DNA of 64,000 nt from Massilia putida (lineage in GTDB: Bacteria > Pseudomonadota > Gammaproteobacteria > Burkholderiales > Burkholderiaceae_D). The stretch lies in the NCBI RefSeq assembly GCF_001941825.1, contig NZ_CP019038.1, forward strand, positions 1,798,001 to 1,862,000, in the 5' to 3' direction. Positions 10,839 through 20,600 of this stretch are shown piece by piece. Below the pieces are notes generated by a model. It saw only the letters and a program-made list of their open reading frames with translations. It made no database searches and was not told the DNA's origin. The position numbers and the translations under genes were made by a program. Each line of letters begins with the position of its first letter. Positions within the stretch are counted from its first letter, which is position 1.

Positions 10839-11293
10839 TTGGCCCGCGCCGTGTCGTCCGTCACGCGTGCATCGACCCAGCGCGCACCGTTCGGCGTCTG
10901 TTCCTTCTTCCAGAACGGCGCGTCGGTCTTGAGGTAGTCCATGATGAATTCGCAGGCCGCGAACGCTTCGCCGCGGTGCGCGGCCGTGCAGGCGACGAGG
11001 ACGATCTGGTCCAGCGGCCGCATCGGACCGATGCGGTGGATGACGAGGACGCCGTACAGCGGCCAGCGTCCGCGCGCTTGTTCGACGATGTCCTGCAGGG
11101 CCTTCTCCGTCATGCCCGGATAATGCTCCAGCTCCAGCTCGGCCACGCAGTCGCCGTCATTCATGTCGCGCACGGTGCCGACGAAGCTGACGACCGCCCC
11201 CACGCGCGCATCGCCCGCGCGCAGGCGCGCGATTTCGGCGCTCACGTCGAAATCGGCGGCCTCGACCCGGATTTCCGTCACGTCCTTCTTCAC
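10823..11293 (-). CDS. moaE: Molybdopterin synthase catalytic subunit MoaE
   Basis: Large subunit of molybdopterin synthase; transfers sulfur from MoaD thiocarboxylate to cyclic pyranopterin. The 156-residue reading starts at GTG 11293, chosen for the AAGGAGG five bases upstream and because it gives the usual N-terminus (DVTEIRVEAADFDVSAEI). Conserved blocks: GAVVSFVGTVRD, IVLVACTAAHRGEAFAAC and the active-site lysine region PFWKKEQ. The start codon overlaps the stop of the DUF349 gene by four bases (GTGA). moaD and moaA are not in the window, so MoaE is separated from its partner. Confidence 0.95.
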   Translation of the reverse strand: MKKDVTEIRVEAADFDVSAEIARLRAGDARVGAVVSFVGTVRDMNDGDCVAELELEHYPGMTEKALQDIVEQARGRWPLYGVLVIHRIGPMRPLDQIVLVACTAAHRGEAFAACEFIMDYLKTDAPFWKKEQTPNGARWVDARVTDDTARAKWANR

Positions 11294-13944
11294 TTGCCCT
11301 CCTTGGCCACACGCAGCGCCAGCTGCTCGATCCGGGATGCCGTGCGCGCGTCGACGAGCGCCGGCAGCGCGCACAGCTCGCGCAGCTGCGCCCCCGCGCC
11401 ACCGTGGGCGCCGCGGCCGGTACCGTGGCCGGACTTCAACGATGACTGCAATACCTCGACCTGCAGCTTGAGACGCTCGCGCGCGAATTCCGGACCGCTG
11501 TCGATGCCGGTGCCGATCTCGAGGCGCAGCAGGTCGTGCAGCAGCTTGTCGCGATTGCCTTCCAGCTGGCGGGCATAGGCGGCCCGCTCTTCCGGACTGC
11601 CGCGCAGCGCGGCCAGCGCGGCGTCGAAACGGGTCCGCAGCGTGCGCTCCATCTCGGCGTCGAGCGGGGGCAGCCCAGCCCAGCGGGCATCCCAGTCGGT
11701 GTCGGCCGGGTCGGCGGACGCGACGGCCTGCTCCAGTTCCTGCACGAGGCGCAGCTTGTCGCGCAACATCCCGGCCTGGGCGACGCCGGCCGCGCGGCGC
11801 GCCTGGTCGACATGCTGCTGCACGAGCGCCACCGCCGCGTGATAGCGTTTTTCGACCCGGGCTTCATGGGCGCGCGGCACCGGGCCGATCGCCTGCCATT
11901 CGGCCTGCGCCTCGCGCAGCAGCTTGGCGGCCGTGGCCGGGGTGACGTCGGCCGCCGCCGCTTCCAGGCGCGCGCTGATCGCTTCCTTGGCGGCCTCGTG
12001 GGCGCGGCGTTCGATGTCGGCCTCGTGCATCGTTTCCTTGCGGCGCTGGAACACGTCGTCGCACACGGCGCGGAAGCGCTGCCACAACGCCTGTTCGCTC
12101 TTGCGCTCGAGCGGCAGCGCGCGCGCATGCTCCTGCCAGCGCTGCTGCAGGGCGCGCATCGCGTCGATCGCGTGGCGGTCGTGCGGATCGATGGCGGCCG
12201 CTTCCTCGATGATAGCTTCGCGCACGGCCATCTCGGACTTGCGCTGCTCTTCGAGCGGCCCCTGCAGCGTGTTCAGCGCATCCGTGAACAGAGCGTCCAG
12301 GCGTTTCTTTTCCTTGCGGTCGATAGCGCCCAGATGGCTCCACGCGAGGCGCAGCCGCTGCACGGTGCCGGCCACGTGCTTCCATTCGGCGCTGCCGTCG
12401 CGCAGACGCGCGATCTCGGCCTGGGCTTCCTCGACGAGCGCCTGGCCCCGCGCCGCATTCGCATGCCGCTCGTCGGCCAGATGGCGGAAGTGGGCGGCGG
12501 CCGGCGCATAGGCGGCCGTGCAGGCGGCATCGAAACGCTCCCACAGGCTCTTGGGCGCGGCGCCGGACAGGCTGTCGAGTGCCTTCCAGCGGTCACGCAT
12601 GCTGCCGACCTTCTTGGCCAGCTCGCTCATCGCAAGGTTTTGCGTGGGCAACGCTTCGACTGTCTTGATGAGCTCTTCGCGCGACACGTTGCCGCCCCAG
12701 CGCGCCCAGTCGGACAGACGCTTGAGCTCGGCCCGCAGATGGGCCAGGCGGTCGGACTGCGCGGGACTCAAGCGCATGCCCTTTTCGCGCGCTTCCTTCA
12801 ATGTCTTGTCATGGTCGGCGGCGGTGCCCAGCGACCCCTGTTGCAGGGCCGCTTCCATCGCATCCATCGTGTCGATGAAATGCTGGTCGGCGCCGCGCGG
12901 CTTGTTGTCCTTGCCGCCCTCTTTGCCGCCCTCTTTGCCGCCATGGACGCCGTCGTGCGCCGGCGCGGCGCGGTCGGGCTTGGGCTCGCGCGGCTCTTTC
13001 GGCTTGCGCGGCTCCGGCTGCGGCAGAGAGGCCAGCAACGCATCGAAGCGGTGCTGCAGTTCGGCGGCCTGATCGGCGTGGGGCAGCGGCGGCAAGGCCT
13101 TCCATTCGCGGCGCAGCGTCTCGGCGTTCAGTTCGGCAACGGGTTTGGCCTGCTGGGCGTCGAGGAATGCGGCGCGGGCAGCCAGCGCGGCCTGGCCCGC
13201 TTCCTGCACCTGCAGGCCGGCCCGCAGCTTCTGCATCTCGGCCGTGAATTCGGCCACGAGGGCGCGCGGCAGCGACGGATGTTCGGGCGAGCGGAGGGCC
13301 TCGTCCTGTGCCTGCGCCAGCGCGTCCAGGCGCTGGGCGAATTCGGCCGGCGGCAGTCCGCTCGCCCCCAGCTGGCGCAAGGCGGCCACGCGATCGATCA
13401 TGGCGCGCTGCAGGGCCACCTGCTCCTCCAGGCGCCGGGCCAGCGCGGCGCGCGCCGTCTGGAACGCGGCATCGAGCTCGGGCGCGGAGATCACGGACCA
13501 TTTGCGGTCCAGGTCGGCCACGTGGTTCGGGGTGAGCAAGGCATCCTTGAGGAGGGATTCGGCGTGCTCGACGGCCGCCTGGGCGCGCCGGTGCTCGGCC
13601 TCGCGGTGACGGTGCGCGTCGAGGCGCGACTGCATCAGCTTGGCGACGCGCCGATCGGTATTGCGCATCGCCGTGTGGACGCGCTCGAGCAGTGCCGGGC
13701 TATGGACGAACTCGGCGGCGGACAGCCGCAGTTCGGAAAATTCGCATTGGAGAATGAATTCCACCGCGGCGGCTTCATCATCCCCGAGCCGGCTCAGCTT
13801 TTCAGCCTGGGCCGCGCGCTGAGGATGGGACGAATGCGCGGCGGCAGGGGCTGACGGATCCGCCTGCGCCCCCGCCTGCGCTCCTTGCCCGGCCGGCTTG
13901 TCGCCGGGCTTGTCGCCCGGCCGCTTGAATAGGAACTCGAACAT
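11290..13944 (-). CDS. DUF349-repeat protein
   Basis: An 884-residue protein with a short N-terminal MFEFLFKRPGD segment, a Gly/Lys/Pro linker (13-35), and long helical DUF349 repeats rich in Ala, Arg, Glu and Leu, with recurring motifs of the type W...R...W (LWERFDAACTAAYAPAAAHF near 467-486; LWQRFRAVCDDVFQRRKETM near 630). A charged low-complexity insert (KEGGKEGGKDNKPRG, about 335-350) separates two halves. The family function is not established; helical repeat structure suggests a scaffold. It heads a unit with moaE and crcB through short overlaps. Confidence 0.85.
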   Translation of the reverse strand: MFEFLFKRPGDKPGDKPAGQGAQAGAQADPSAPAAAHSSHPQRAAQAEKLSRLGDDEAAAVEFILQCEFSELRLSAAEFVHSPALLERVHTAMRNTDRRVAKLMQSRLDAHRHREAEHRRAQAAVEHAESLLKDALLTPNHVADLDRKWSVISAPELDAAFQTARAALARRLEEQVALQRAMIDRVAALRQLGASGLPPAEFAQRLDALAQAQDEALRSPEHPSLPRALVAEFTAEMQKLRAGLQVQEAGQAALAARAAFLDAQQAKPVAELNAETLRREWKALPPLPHADQAAELQHRFDALLASLPQPEPRKPKEPREPKPDRAAPAHDGVHGGKEGGKEGGKDNKPRGADQHFIDTMDAMEAALQQGSLGTAADHDKTLKEAREKGMRLSPAQSDRLAHLRAELKRLSDWARWGGNVSREELIKTVEALPTQNLAMSELAKKVGSMRDRWKALDSLSGAAPKSLWERFDAACTAAYAPAAAHFRHLADERHANAARGQALVEEAQAEIARLRDGSAEWKHVAGTVQRLRLAWSHLGAIDRKEKKRLDALFTDALNTLQGPLEEQRKSEMAVREAIIEEAAAIDPHDRHAIDAMRALQQRWQEHARALPLERKSEQALWQRFRAVCDDVFQRRKETMHEADIERRAHEAAKEAISARLEAAAADVTPATAAKLLREAQAEWQAIGPVPRAHEARVEKRYHAAVALVQQHVDQARRAAGVAQAGMLRDKLRLVQELEQAVASADPADTDWDARWAGLPPLDAEMERTLRTRFDAALAALRGSPEERAAYARQLEGNRDKLLHDLLRLEIGTGIDSGPEFARERLKLQVEVLQSSLKSGHGTGRGAHGGAGAQLRELCALPALVDARTASRIEQLALRVAKEGK

Positions 13945-14052
13945 GATGAAATCGCACTTCCAAAATCGCCATCATAGCAAAGAACCCTGATGGCCCCGTA
14001 ACGCCAGACCTGGGCGTGCGAGCGACATGTTCGCCATGACCCATTTTGGGTA

Positions 14053-14676
14053 TTAATGAGCCACGGTCAATGTTGCATTCCGGCAACCGGATTCCGGCTG
14101 CAGCGGATCGCGCTCGTGCACCTCGTGACCGTCGTGCCCGATCAGCTCGTGGCGCAGGCGGCGCGCATCGCCGCGGTGCTCCTGCGCATGGGCGTCGTGG
14201 GCCAGCATCTGGTTGGCGATCGCAAACCAGGCATCGCCGCCGACCGCGGCGCGCGCCAGGGGGAACAACTCGTGTTCCTCGCGTTCCAGCCGGCGGCGCA
14301 GGGCCGCGACGCAGCACTCGACGGCGCCGCAGAATCTGTCGCGCTGCACCGGACGATCGGCCGCGCCGACGCAGGCCTCGGCCGTGCTCATCGCGGCGGC
14401 GGCCTGGCTACTGAGCCGTTCGAGCTCCGCCAGCAATGCGTCGGCCGCCGCCGTACTGCGGCGCAGGGCCGGCACCAGGAATTTGTCGAGCTTGCGCCAG
14501 TGGCAGTTGTCGTATGCCTGGCGCAGGGCGGCGCACATTTGGGCCGCCCTGCCGGCGGCCAGGGTGCTGAAGTCGCCCGGCAGCGCGCGCAGCTCGTCGA
14601 GCAGCGACTGCAGGGCTGCTCGCACCGTCGTCTGTTCGACGGACAGTGCGACGAGGGTATAAGTCGATGTCAGCAT
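14053..14676 (-). CDS. Hemerythrin-like domain protein
   Basis: A 207-residue protein with helices carrying spaced His and Glu residues typical of hemerythrin/HHE di-iron domains: NCHWRKLDKFLVP, LEREEHELFPLARAA, and a His-rich C-terminal part (MLAHDAHAQEHRGDARRLRH). The ATG at 14676 is preceded by GGTGGAGA at proper distance; the same frame stays open much further upstream but without coding character. It may sense or store oxygen or iron, or control a response to nitric oxide, but this is family-level inference. Stands alone between the DUF349 and YcaQ-like genes. Confidence 0.65.
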   Translation of the reverse strand: MLTSTYTLVALSVEQTTVRAALQSLLDELRALPGDFSTLAAGRAAQMCAALRQAYDNCHWRKLDKFLVPALRRSTAAADALLAELERLSSQAAAAMSTAEACVGAADRPVQRDRFCGAVECCVAALRRRLEREEHELFPLARAAVGGDAWFAIANQMLAHDAHAQEHRGDARRLRHELIGHDGHEVHERDPLQPESGCRNATLTVAH

Positions 14677-14915
14677 TCGTCTCCACCTTTTCTCACGAGT
14701 GAGTTCCGCTCCGTCGAAAACCGCCCGGCCGCATGGGAGACGCGGCGCGATGCAGTATCCGTGGGAGCGTTGTTGACAGGCCTGGAGCGCTCTCGGGCAT
14801 CGAGGCGCCCTCTGTTGTCGTCGGCCTGAAGGAAGGTCTAGTGTAAGGAGGGTGGCCGGGCCGTTGTTTGATCTATCACAAACCGTCACTACCCTTAACG
14901 AATGCGCAAACGGGG

Positions 14916-16187
14916 CTAGGCCGCGGCCAACGGGGCAGCCAGCGCCTGGTCCAGTACGGCGGCCAAGGGCGCGGCGATCGCGGCCGGTTCGGCATGCGTC
15001 AGCACGACCTGCGGGCAGCCGTGCCAGCGCGCGCAGCGGACGAACGCGGCGGCCAGGTCGCGCACGAAGCGCTCGCTGACACGCACTCCCGGCTCCAGCA
15101 CGAGCGATTTCAACTCGAACACGCCGCCCTTGCGGTGCGCCTTGGCGTCGACGCGGCCGACGAGCGCCCCGCGGCGCAGCAGTGGCAGGGTGAAATAGCC
15201 GTAGCGCCGCTTCTCGGCGGGCGTGTAGCACTCCAGGCGGTAATCGAAGCCGAACAGGTCCAGCGCCCGGCGGCGGTCCCAGACGATCGGATCGAACGGC
15301 GACAGCACGGTCGTGAGCGTGGGCTGCAGGGCGCCGCGCGCGGCCTGTTCCAGCAGAGCGGCATGGTCCGGGTGGACGTACACGGGCTCCTTCCACCCGT
15401 CGACGCGGGCGCGCAGCAGCACGCCCTCGCCGGCCAGCGCCTGCGGATCCAGGTGCGGCGGCTTCGTGCGGTGATAATCCGGGATCCAGGCCGCCTTCGC
15501 CACGCCCAGCGCGCGCACGGCCCGCAGCACGAACTGGCGCCGCGTCTCCTCGACGGATGGCATGCGTGCGTCATCCCAGCCCGGCAGCACGCGCTCGGCC
15601 AGGTCGTACACGCGGTGAAACTGCTGGCGGCGCGCGATCATCAGCTGCCCCGTCGTGAACAGGACTTCCAGCGCGCGCTTTTCCGGCTTCCATTCCCACC
15701 AGCCGCCGGCCTTGCCGTCGGTGCGCTCGAAGTCGGCCGAGCGGGCCGGCCCGTTGGCGCGGATATGGGCCAGCACGCGCTCGACTTCCTCCCGGTGCGA
15801 CGCCAGCCACGTCCCCGCGTATTTCCAGCCGAGCGAGCCCGGGTCGACCATCCGGTGCCGGTACAGGCCGTAATCCTCGATCGGGATGAAGCACGCCTCA
15901 TGGGCCCAGTACTCGAACAGCCTGCCCTCGGCCAGCAACTGGTCGAGCCAGTCCGGATCGTAATCGCCCAGGCGGCTCCACAGCACCAGATAGGGACTGC
16001 GCGCGACGACACTGATGGTGTCGATCTGCAACACGCCCATGCGGCGGATCGCCGCCAGCACGTCGTCCTTCGTGGCGCGGGCGCGCTTCGCCTGCAGCAT
16101 GCCCTGGGCCGCGAGGTGCAGGGCGCGCGCGACAGCGGGAGTCAAAATTGCAAAATTGGTTCGCTCATCCGCACATTCTAGTGACAT
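14916..16187 (-). CDS. YcaQ/AlkX-like DNA glycosylase (winged-helix)
   Basis: A 423-residue protein of the YcaQ (HTH_42) family, whose E. coli member removes alkylated bases and unhooks interstrand crosslinks. The motif LQIDTISVVARSPYLVLWSR (about residues 49-68) contains the Q-x-D pair used by the YcaQ branch, rather than the Q-x-Q of AlkZ. Also visible are YEYWAHEACFIP-type segment (EYWAHEACFIPIEDYGLYRH) and LLSPFDPIVWDRRRALDLFGF near 305-325. The start at ATG 16187 is a best guess; no clear ribosome site is present. It is divergent from sbcDC, another DNA-repair locus, across a repeat element. Confidence 0.85.
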   Translation of the reverse strand: MSLECADERTNFAILTPAVARALHLAAQGMLQAKRARATKDDVLAAIRRMGVLQIDTISVVARSPYLVLWSRLGDYDPDWLDQLLAEGRLFEYWAHEACFIPIEDYGLYRHRMVDPGSLGWKYAGTWLASHREEVERVLAHIRANGPARSADFERTDGKAGGWWEWKPEKRALEVLFTTGQLMIARRQQFHRVYDLAERVLPGWDDARMPSVEETRRQFVLRAVRALGVAKAAWIPDYHRTKPPHLDPQALAGEGVLLRARVDGWKEPVYVHPDHAALLEQAARGALQPTLTTVLSPFDPIVWDRRRALDLFGFDYRLECYTPAEKRRYGYFTLPLLRRGALVGRVDAKAHRKGGVFELKSLVLEPGVRVSERFVRDLAAAFVRCARWHGCPQVVLTHAEPAAIAAPLAAVLDQALAAPLAAA

Positions 16188-16283
16188 CCCATCAACATTT
16201 GTACAGGTCGCCGCGAAAAAGTACTGGTTTTTTTTACAGTATCGCACCGTCTGCGCTATATTGGCGCCCTGGCTCAACCCCTC

Positions 16284-16403
16284 GGGAACGTCGAAAAACC
16301 TGCTGCGCGTTGCACTGCAGTCCTGCGATGCTCGCTGTACTCCCGTACAGCTGCGCTTCTCGAACTGCATCGCTGCCGCTCGCGACGGTTTTTCGAGGTC
16401 CCC
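16284..16403. repeat. 120-bp dispersed imperfect palindrome, copy B
   Basis: Homologous to copy A at 3653-3770. Ends GGGAACGTCGAAAAACCTG and GGTTTTTCGAGGTCCCC are near-inverse; inner hairpin CTGTACTCCCGTACAG. It occupies most of the space between the divergent ycaQ-like and sbcD genes, stopping 26 bases before the sbcD ATG. Confidence 0.8.
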
Positions 16404-16428
16404 ACCTGTTGCGGATTTCTTAACGACC

Positions 16429-17697
16429 ATGCGGCTGCTGCACACATCGGACTGGCACCTCGGCCAGACCCTGCACAATTTCGACCGGACCTACGAGCAC
16501 CAGTGCTTCCTCGACTGGCTGCTCGACACGGTCGTCGCCGAGGAAGCGGACGCCCTCCTGATCGCGGGCGACGTGTTCGACAATTCGAACCCGTCCGCCG
16601 CGTCGCAGCGCCAGTTGTACCGCTTCCTGCAGCAGGCGCGGGTACGCTCGCCGCAACTGGACATCGTCATCATCGCCGGCAATCACGATTCGCCGGGCCG
16701 GCTCGAAGCCCCGGGACCGCTGCTGGAAGCGCACGGCACTCGCGTCGTCGGCCACGTCGTGCGCGACGCCGCCGGCGACATCGACCTCGAACGGTTCATC
16801 GTGCCGCTGACCGGCAAGAACGGCGACGTCAACGCCTGGTGCGTGGCGGTCCCGTTCCTGCGCCCCGGCGACGTGCCGCGCGTGGCCGGACAGGCCGGCG
16901 ACGATGCGTTCGACGCCTACCTGGCCGGCATCCGGCTGCTCTACCAGCAGGCGTACGACCTGGCGCGCACCAGAGCGCGGGAAGGCCAGGCGATCCTCGC
17001 GATGGGCCACTGCCACATGGTCGGCGGCGACGCGTCGCCCGACTCCGAACGGCGCATCGTCATCGGCGGCACCGAAGCCCTGCCCGCATCGATGTTCGGC
17101 CCGGACATCGCCTACGTCGCGCTGGGCCACCTGCACCTGGCCCAGCGCGTGGGTCAGCAGGAGCACCTGCGCTACAGCGGCAGCCCCCTCCCCCTGTCGT
17201 TCGCCGAAGTCGGCTACAAGCACCAGGTGCTGCGCATCGACCTGGACGGCGCGCGCGCCGCCGCCATCGAACCGCTGCACGTGCCGCGCGCCGTCGAACT
17301 GTTGCGCGTGCCGGCCAGCCCGGCGCCCGTCAAGCAGGCGATCGCGGAACTCGTCGGTCTCGACCTGCCCGACCTGCCGCGCGAAGCCTGGCCGTACCTG
17401 GAAGTGCGCGTGCTGCTCGACGCGCCCGAGCCGGGCCTGCGCGCCCAGGTCGAGGCGGCACTGGAAGGCAAGCCCGTGCGCCTGGCGAAGATCGAACCGA
17501 CGCGCCGCATCGTCACGACGGCCGGCGCGGAGCCGGCGCTGAGCCTGGACCAGCTCGCGCAATTGCAGCCGGACGACATCTTCCGCCGCCTGTGGCAACA
17601 GCGCTTCGGCGAGGAGGCGCCGGACGACCAGCTGGCCGCGTTCACCGAACTGCTGCTGCCGGCGGATGGCGCCACAGGCAACAGGGAGGCCGCATGA
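16429..17697 (+). CDS. sbcD: Nuclease SbcCD subunit D
   Basis: Mre11-family Mn-dependent nuclease, partner of SbcC in cutting hairpins and processing double-strand ends. The 422-residue product has the metal-binding phosphoesterase motifs HTSDWHLGQ (5-13), IAGDVFDNSNPS (about 45-56), IIAGNHDSPGRLEA (about 83-96), GHCH and GHLHLAQR (about 224-231), followed by a C-terminal capping domain. The start ATG 16429 is fixed by the MRLLHTSDWHLG signature; an upstream in-frame stretch passes through the repeat and is not coding. The stop overlaps the sbcC start (ATGA). Confidence 0.96.
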   Translation: MRLLHTSDWHLGQTLHNFDRTYEHQCFLDWLLDTVVAEEADALLIAGDVFDNSNPSAASQRQLYRFLQQARVRSPQLDIVIIAGNHDSPGRLEAPGPLLEAHGTRVVGHVVRDAAGDIDLERFIVPLTGKNGDVNAWCVAVPFLRPGDVPRVAGQAGDDAFDAYLAGIRLLYQQAYDLARTRAREGQAILAMGHCHMVGGDASPDSERRIVIGGTEALPASMFGPDIAYVALGHLHLAQRVGQQEHLRYSGSPLPLSFAEVGYKHQVLRIDLDGARAAAIEPLHVPRAVELLRVPASPAPVKQAIAELVGLDLPDLPREAWPYLEVRVLLDAPEPGLRAQVEAALEGKPVRLAKIEPTRRIVTTAGAEPALSLDQLAQLQPDDIFRRLWQQRFGEEAPDDQLAAFTELLLPADGATGNREAA

Positions 17698-20600
17698 AAA
17701 TCCTGCGCATCGGTGGCAAGAACCTCGCCTCGCTGGCCGGCGAATTCGAGGTCGACTTCGAGAGCGAACCGCTGGTGACCGCCGGCCTGTTCGCGATCAG
17801 CGGCCCGACCGGCGCCGGCAAGAGCACGCTGCTGGACGCCTTGTGCCTGGCCTTGTACGACGCCACCCCGCGCCTCATCAAGGGGCCGCGCGTGGGCAAC
17901 TACCTGCCCGATGTCGGCGACGAAACATTGTCCGTGGCCGACCGCCGCACGCTGATGCGGCGCGGCACGGCGGATGCGTTCGCCGAAGTGGACTTCGTCG
18001 GCAACGACGAGCAGCGCTACCGCGCGCGCTGGAGCGTGCGGCGCTCGCGCAACCGGGCCGCGGGCGCGCTGCAGCCTTCGACGATGAGCTTGCAGCAGCT
18101 GCCCGGCCCGCAAGCGCTGGGCGGCACCAAGACCGAGGTGCTGGCCGAGATCGAGCGCCGCATCGGCCTGTCGTTCGAACAGTTCACGCGTTCCGTGCTG
18201 CTCGCGCAGAACGAGTTCTCCGCCTTCCTCCGCACCGACGAGAACGAGCGCGGCGAACTGCTCGAGACGCTGACCGGCAGCGCCGTCTACAGCGACATCT
18301 CACGCCGCGCCTACGAGCGCTGGCGCGTGGAACAGGAAGCCATGCGCCGCCTGACGTCTCGCTTGCAGGACCATGCACCGCTGAGCCCGGACGAACGGGC
18401 CGAACTCGACGCCGGCCACGCCGCCGCGCAAGCCGCGCTGACGGCGGCCGAGGCACGCCGCGCCGGCCTCGAACGGCAGCTGCGCTGGCACCAGGAACTG
18501 GACCGCCTGCGGGCGGCGGAGGCCCAGGCGGACGGCGCGCTGGCCCACGCCCGCGCCGACGTCGACGCGGCTGCCGAGCGCCGGCGCCGCCTGGCCACGC
18601 TGGACGCCGTGCAGCCTGCACGCGCCCTCGTGGCCGACCTGAACCGCCTGGCCGGAGAACAACGCCAGGTGCAGGCGCAACTGGCCGCCGGCGAACACGA
18701 CCTGGCACGCGCCCTCGACGCCCAGCAGCAGGCCGCGCGCGGGCTGATGGACGCCGAACGCAAGCTGGAAGCGGCCGAGGAGGCGCAGCACGCCGCCGCC
18801 CCGCAGCTGGACCGCGCGAAGGCCCTCGACGCCACGCTGGACACGCTGGCGCCCGCCCACGCCAAGGCCCGCGCGGCGGCGGACGGCGTGCGTGCGGAAG
18901 CCAGCCAGGCCCAGGCCGCCCTGCAGGCCAAGGCGGCGGAACTGGAATCCAGCCGGCGCACCCTGCACGACACGAGCGCCTGGCTCGCCGCGCACGGCGC
19001 CCGCGCGACGCTGGCCACGCAATGGACGCGCTGGGACCAGCGCCTGGCACAGGCCGGGCAGGCCGCGCGCCAGGATGCGGCGGCTCGCTCCGCGCTCGAT
19101 GACGCCAGGGCCGGCGCCGAGCAGGCGGCCGCCATGGCCCAGCGCACGGCGCACGCGCTGGCCTCGTCGATCGAACTGCTGGACGTGCGCGAGGCGGCAC
19201 GCAAACAGGCGACGGACGCGCTGCACGGCATCGACGGCGACGCCCTGCGCACGGAACGCCGCATGCTCGACAAGCGGCGCGAACACCTCGCCTCGCTCGA
19301 CCACACGTGGCAGGCGCTGCGTGCGAACCGCGGCCGCCTGGCCGACCTGGACGCGCAAACGGCCCAGGCCGCGCAGGCGCGCGCGGGCGCACAGGACGGC
19401 CTCGACGCGGCACGCGCCGCCGGCATCGCGCTGGACGCCGCCGTGGCCCAGGCCGAGCGCATGCTCAAGTCGGCCCAGCTGGCGTGCGCGGACGGCGTCG
19501 AAAAGCTGCGCGCCACGCTCGTCGACGGCGACGCCTGCCCCGTGTGCGGCGGCACGGAACATCCTTACCGGCACCAGGACGACCGGCTGCACGCCGTGCT
19601 GGACAACCTGTCCGCCGAGCTGGCCGCGCGCCGCGCCGAACAGCGCGCCAACGTGGACCAGCAAGCCGGCCAGCGCGCGGCGTTCGACGCGGCCGGCGAG
19701 CGGCTGGCGGCGCTGGCGCGGGAGCGCGACGCCCTGGCCGCCGCCCTCGCCCAGCTGGACGCCGAATGGGCCGACAATCCCCTCGCGGCGGAAGCCCCTG
19801 GCGACGATGACGGCATCGATGCGCGCGGCCGCTGGCTGGCGGCCGAGCTGGCCGCACTGCGCACGTCCTACGAAGACCTGGAGACGCGCGACGCCGACCT
19901 GCGCCGCGCCGTGCTGGCGCGCGATGCCGCCCAGCAGGCGTGGGATCAGGCCAACCGCGAACACGCGCGCCTGCTCGACGCTGCCCGGACAGCCCAGGGC
20001 ACGCTGGCCCGGCTGGACGCCGAGATCGCGGCACTGGCCGCCCGGCGCGAAGCCGCCGCGGCCGCGCTGGCCGAGCTGCTGGCGGAGCTGGACCCGGTGC
20101 TGGCCGAGGCATGCGGCGACGCCTGGCAAAGCCACTGGCAACGCGACCCGGCCGGCTGGCGCCAGGCCCGCGCGCACGAAGCCCGGGAATGGAACGACCA
20201 GGCGGCGCGCCAGGCCCGGCTGCAGGGTGCCATCGGCACCCTCGACGCCGAACATGCCGCGCTGGCGGGACGCGTCGAGCACACCCGTCAACGCCTGGCG
20301 GACACGGAAGCCGAATTCGCCCGCCTGGATGCCGAGCTGGCCGCGCGCCGTGCCGAGCGTGCCGAGCTGTTCGGTGGCCGTCCCGCGCGCGACGTCGAGC
20401 AGGCGCTCACGGCCGCCGTGAGCGCCGCGCGCGACGCCTTGAACGCCTGCCAGGCCGCGAGCCTGCAGGCGGCCCAGTCGGAAGCGCGGGTGCGCGCGGC
20501 GCAGGCCCAGGCCGCGGCCCGCATCACCGACCTGCAAGGCGAGCTGGCCGACGCCGGCGAGCGGCTGGCGCAGTGGATCATTGACTTCGACGGCAGCGAT

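Noticed and set aside
14677..15396. Long N-terminal extension of the hemerythrin-like frame
   Set aside because: Overlaps the YcaQ-like gene in another frame, Arg/Pro-rich, and a good ribosome site supports the start at 14676.
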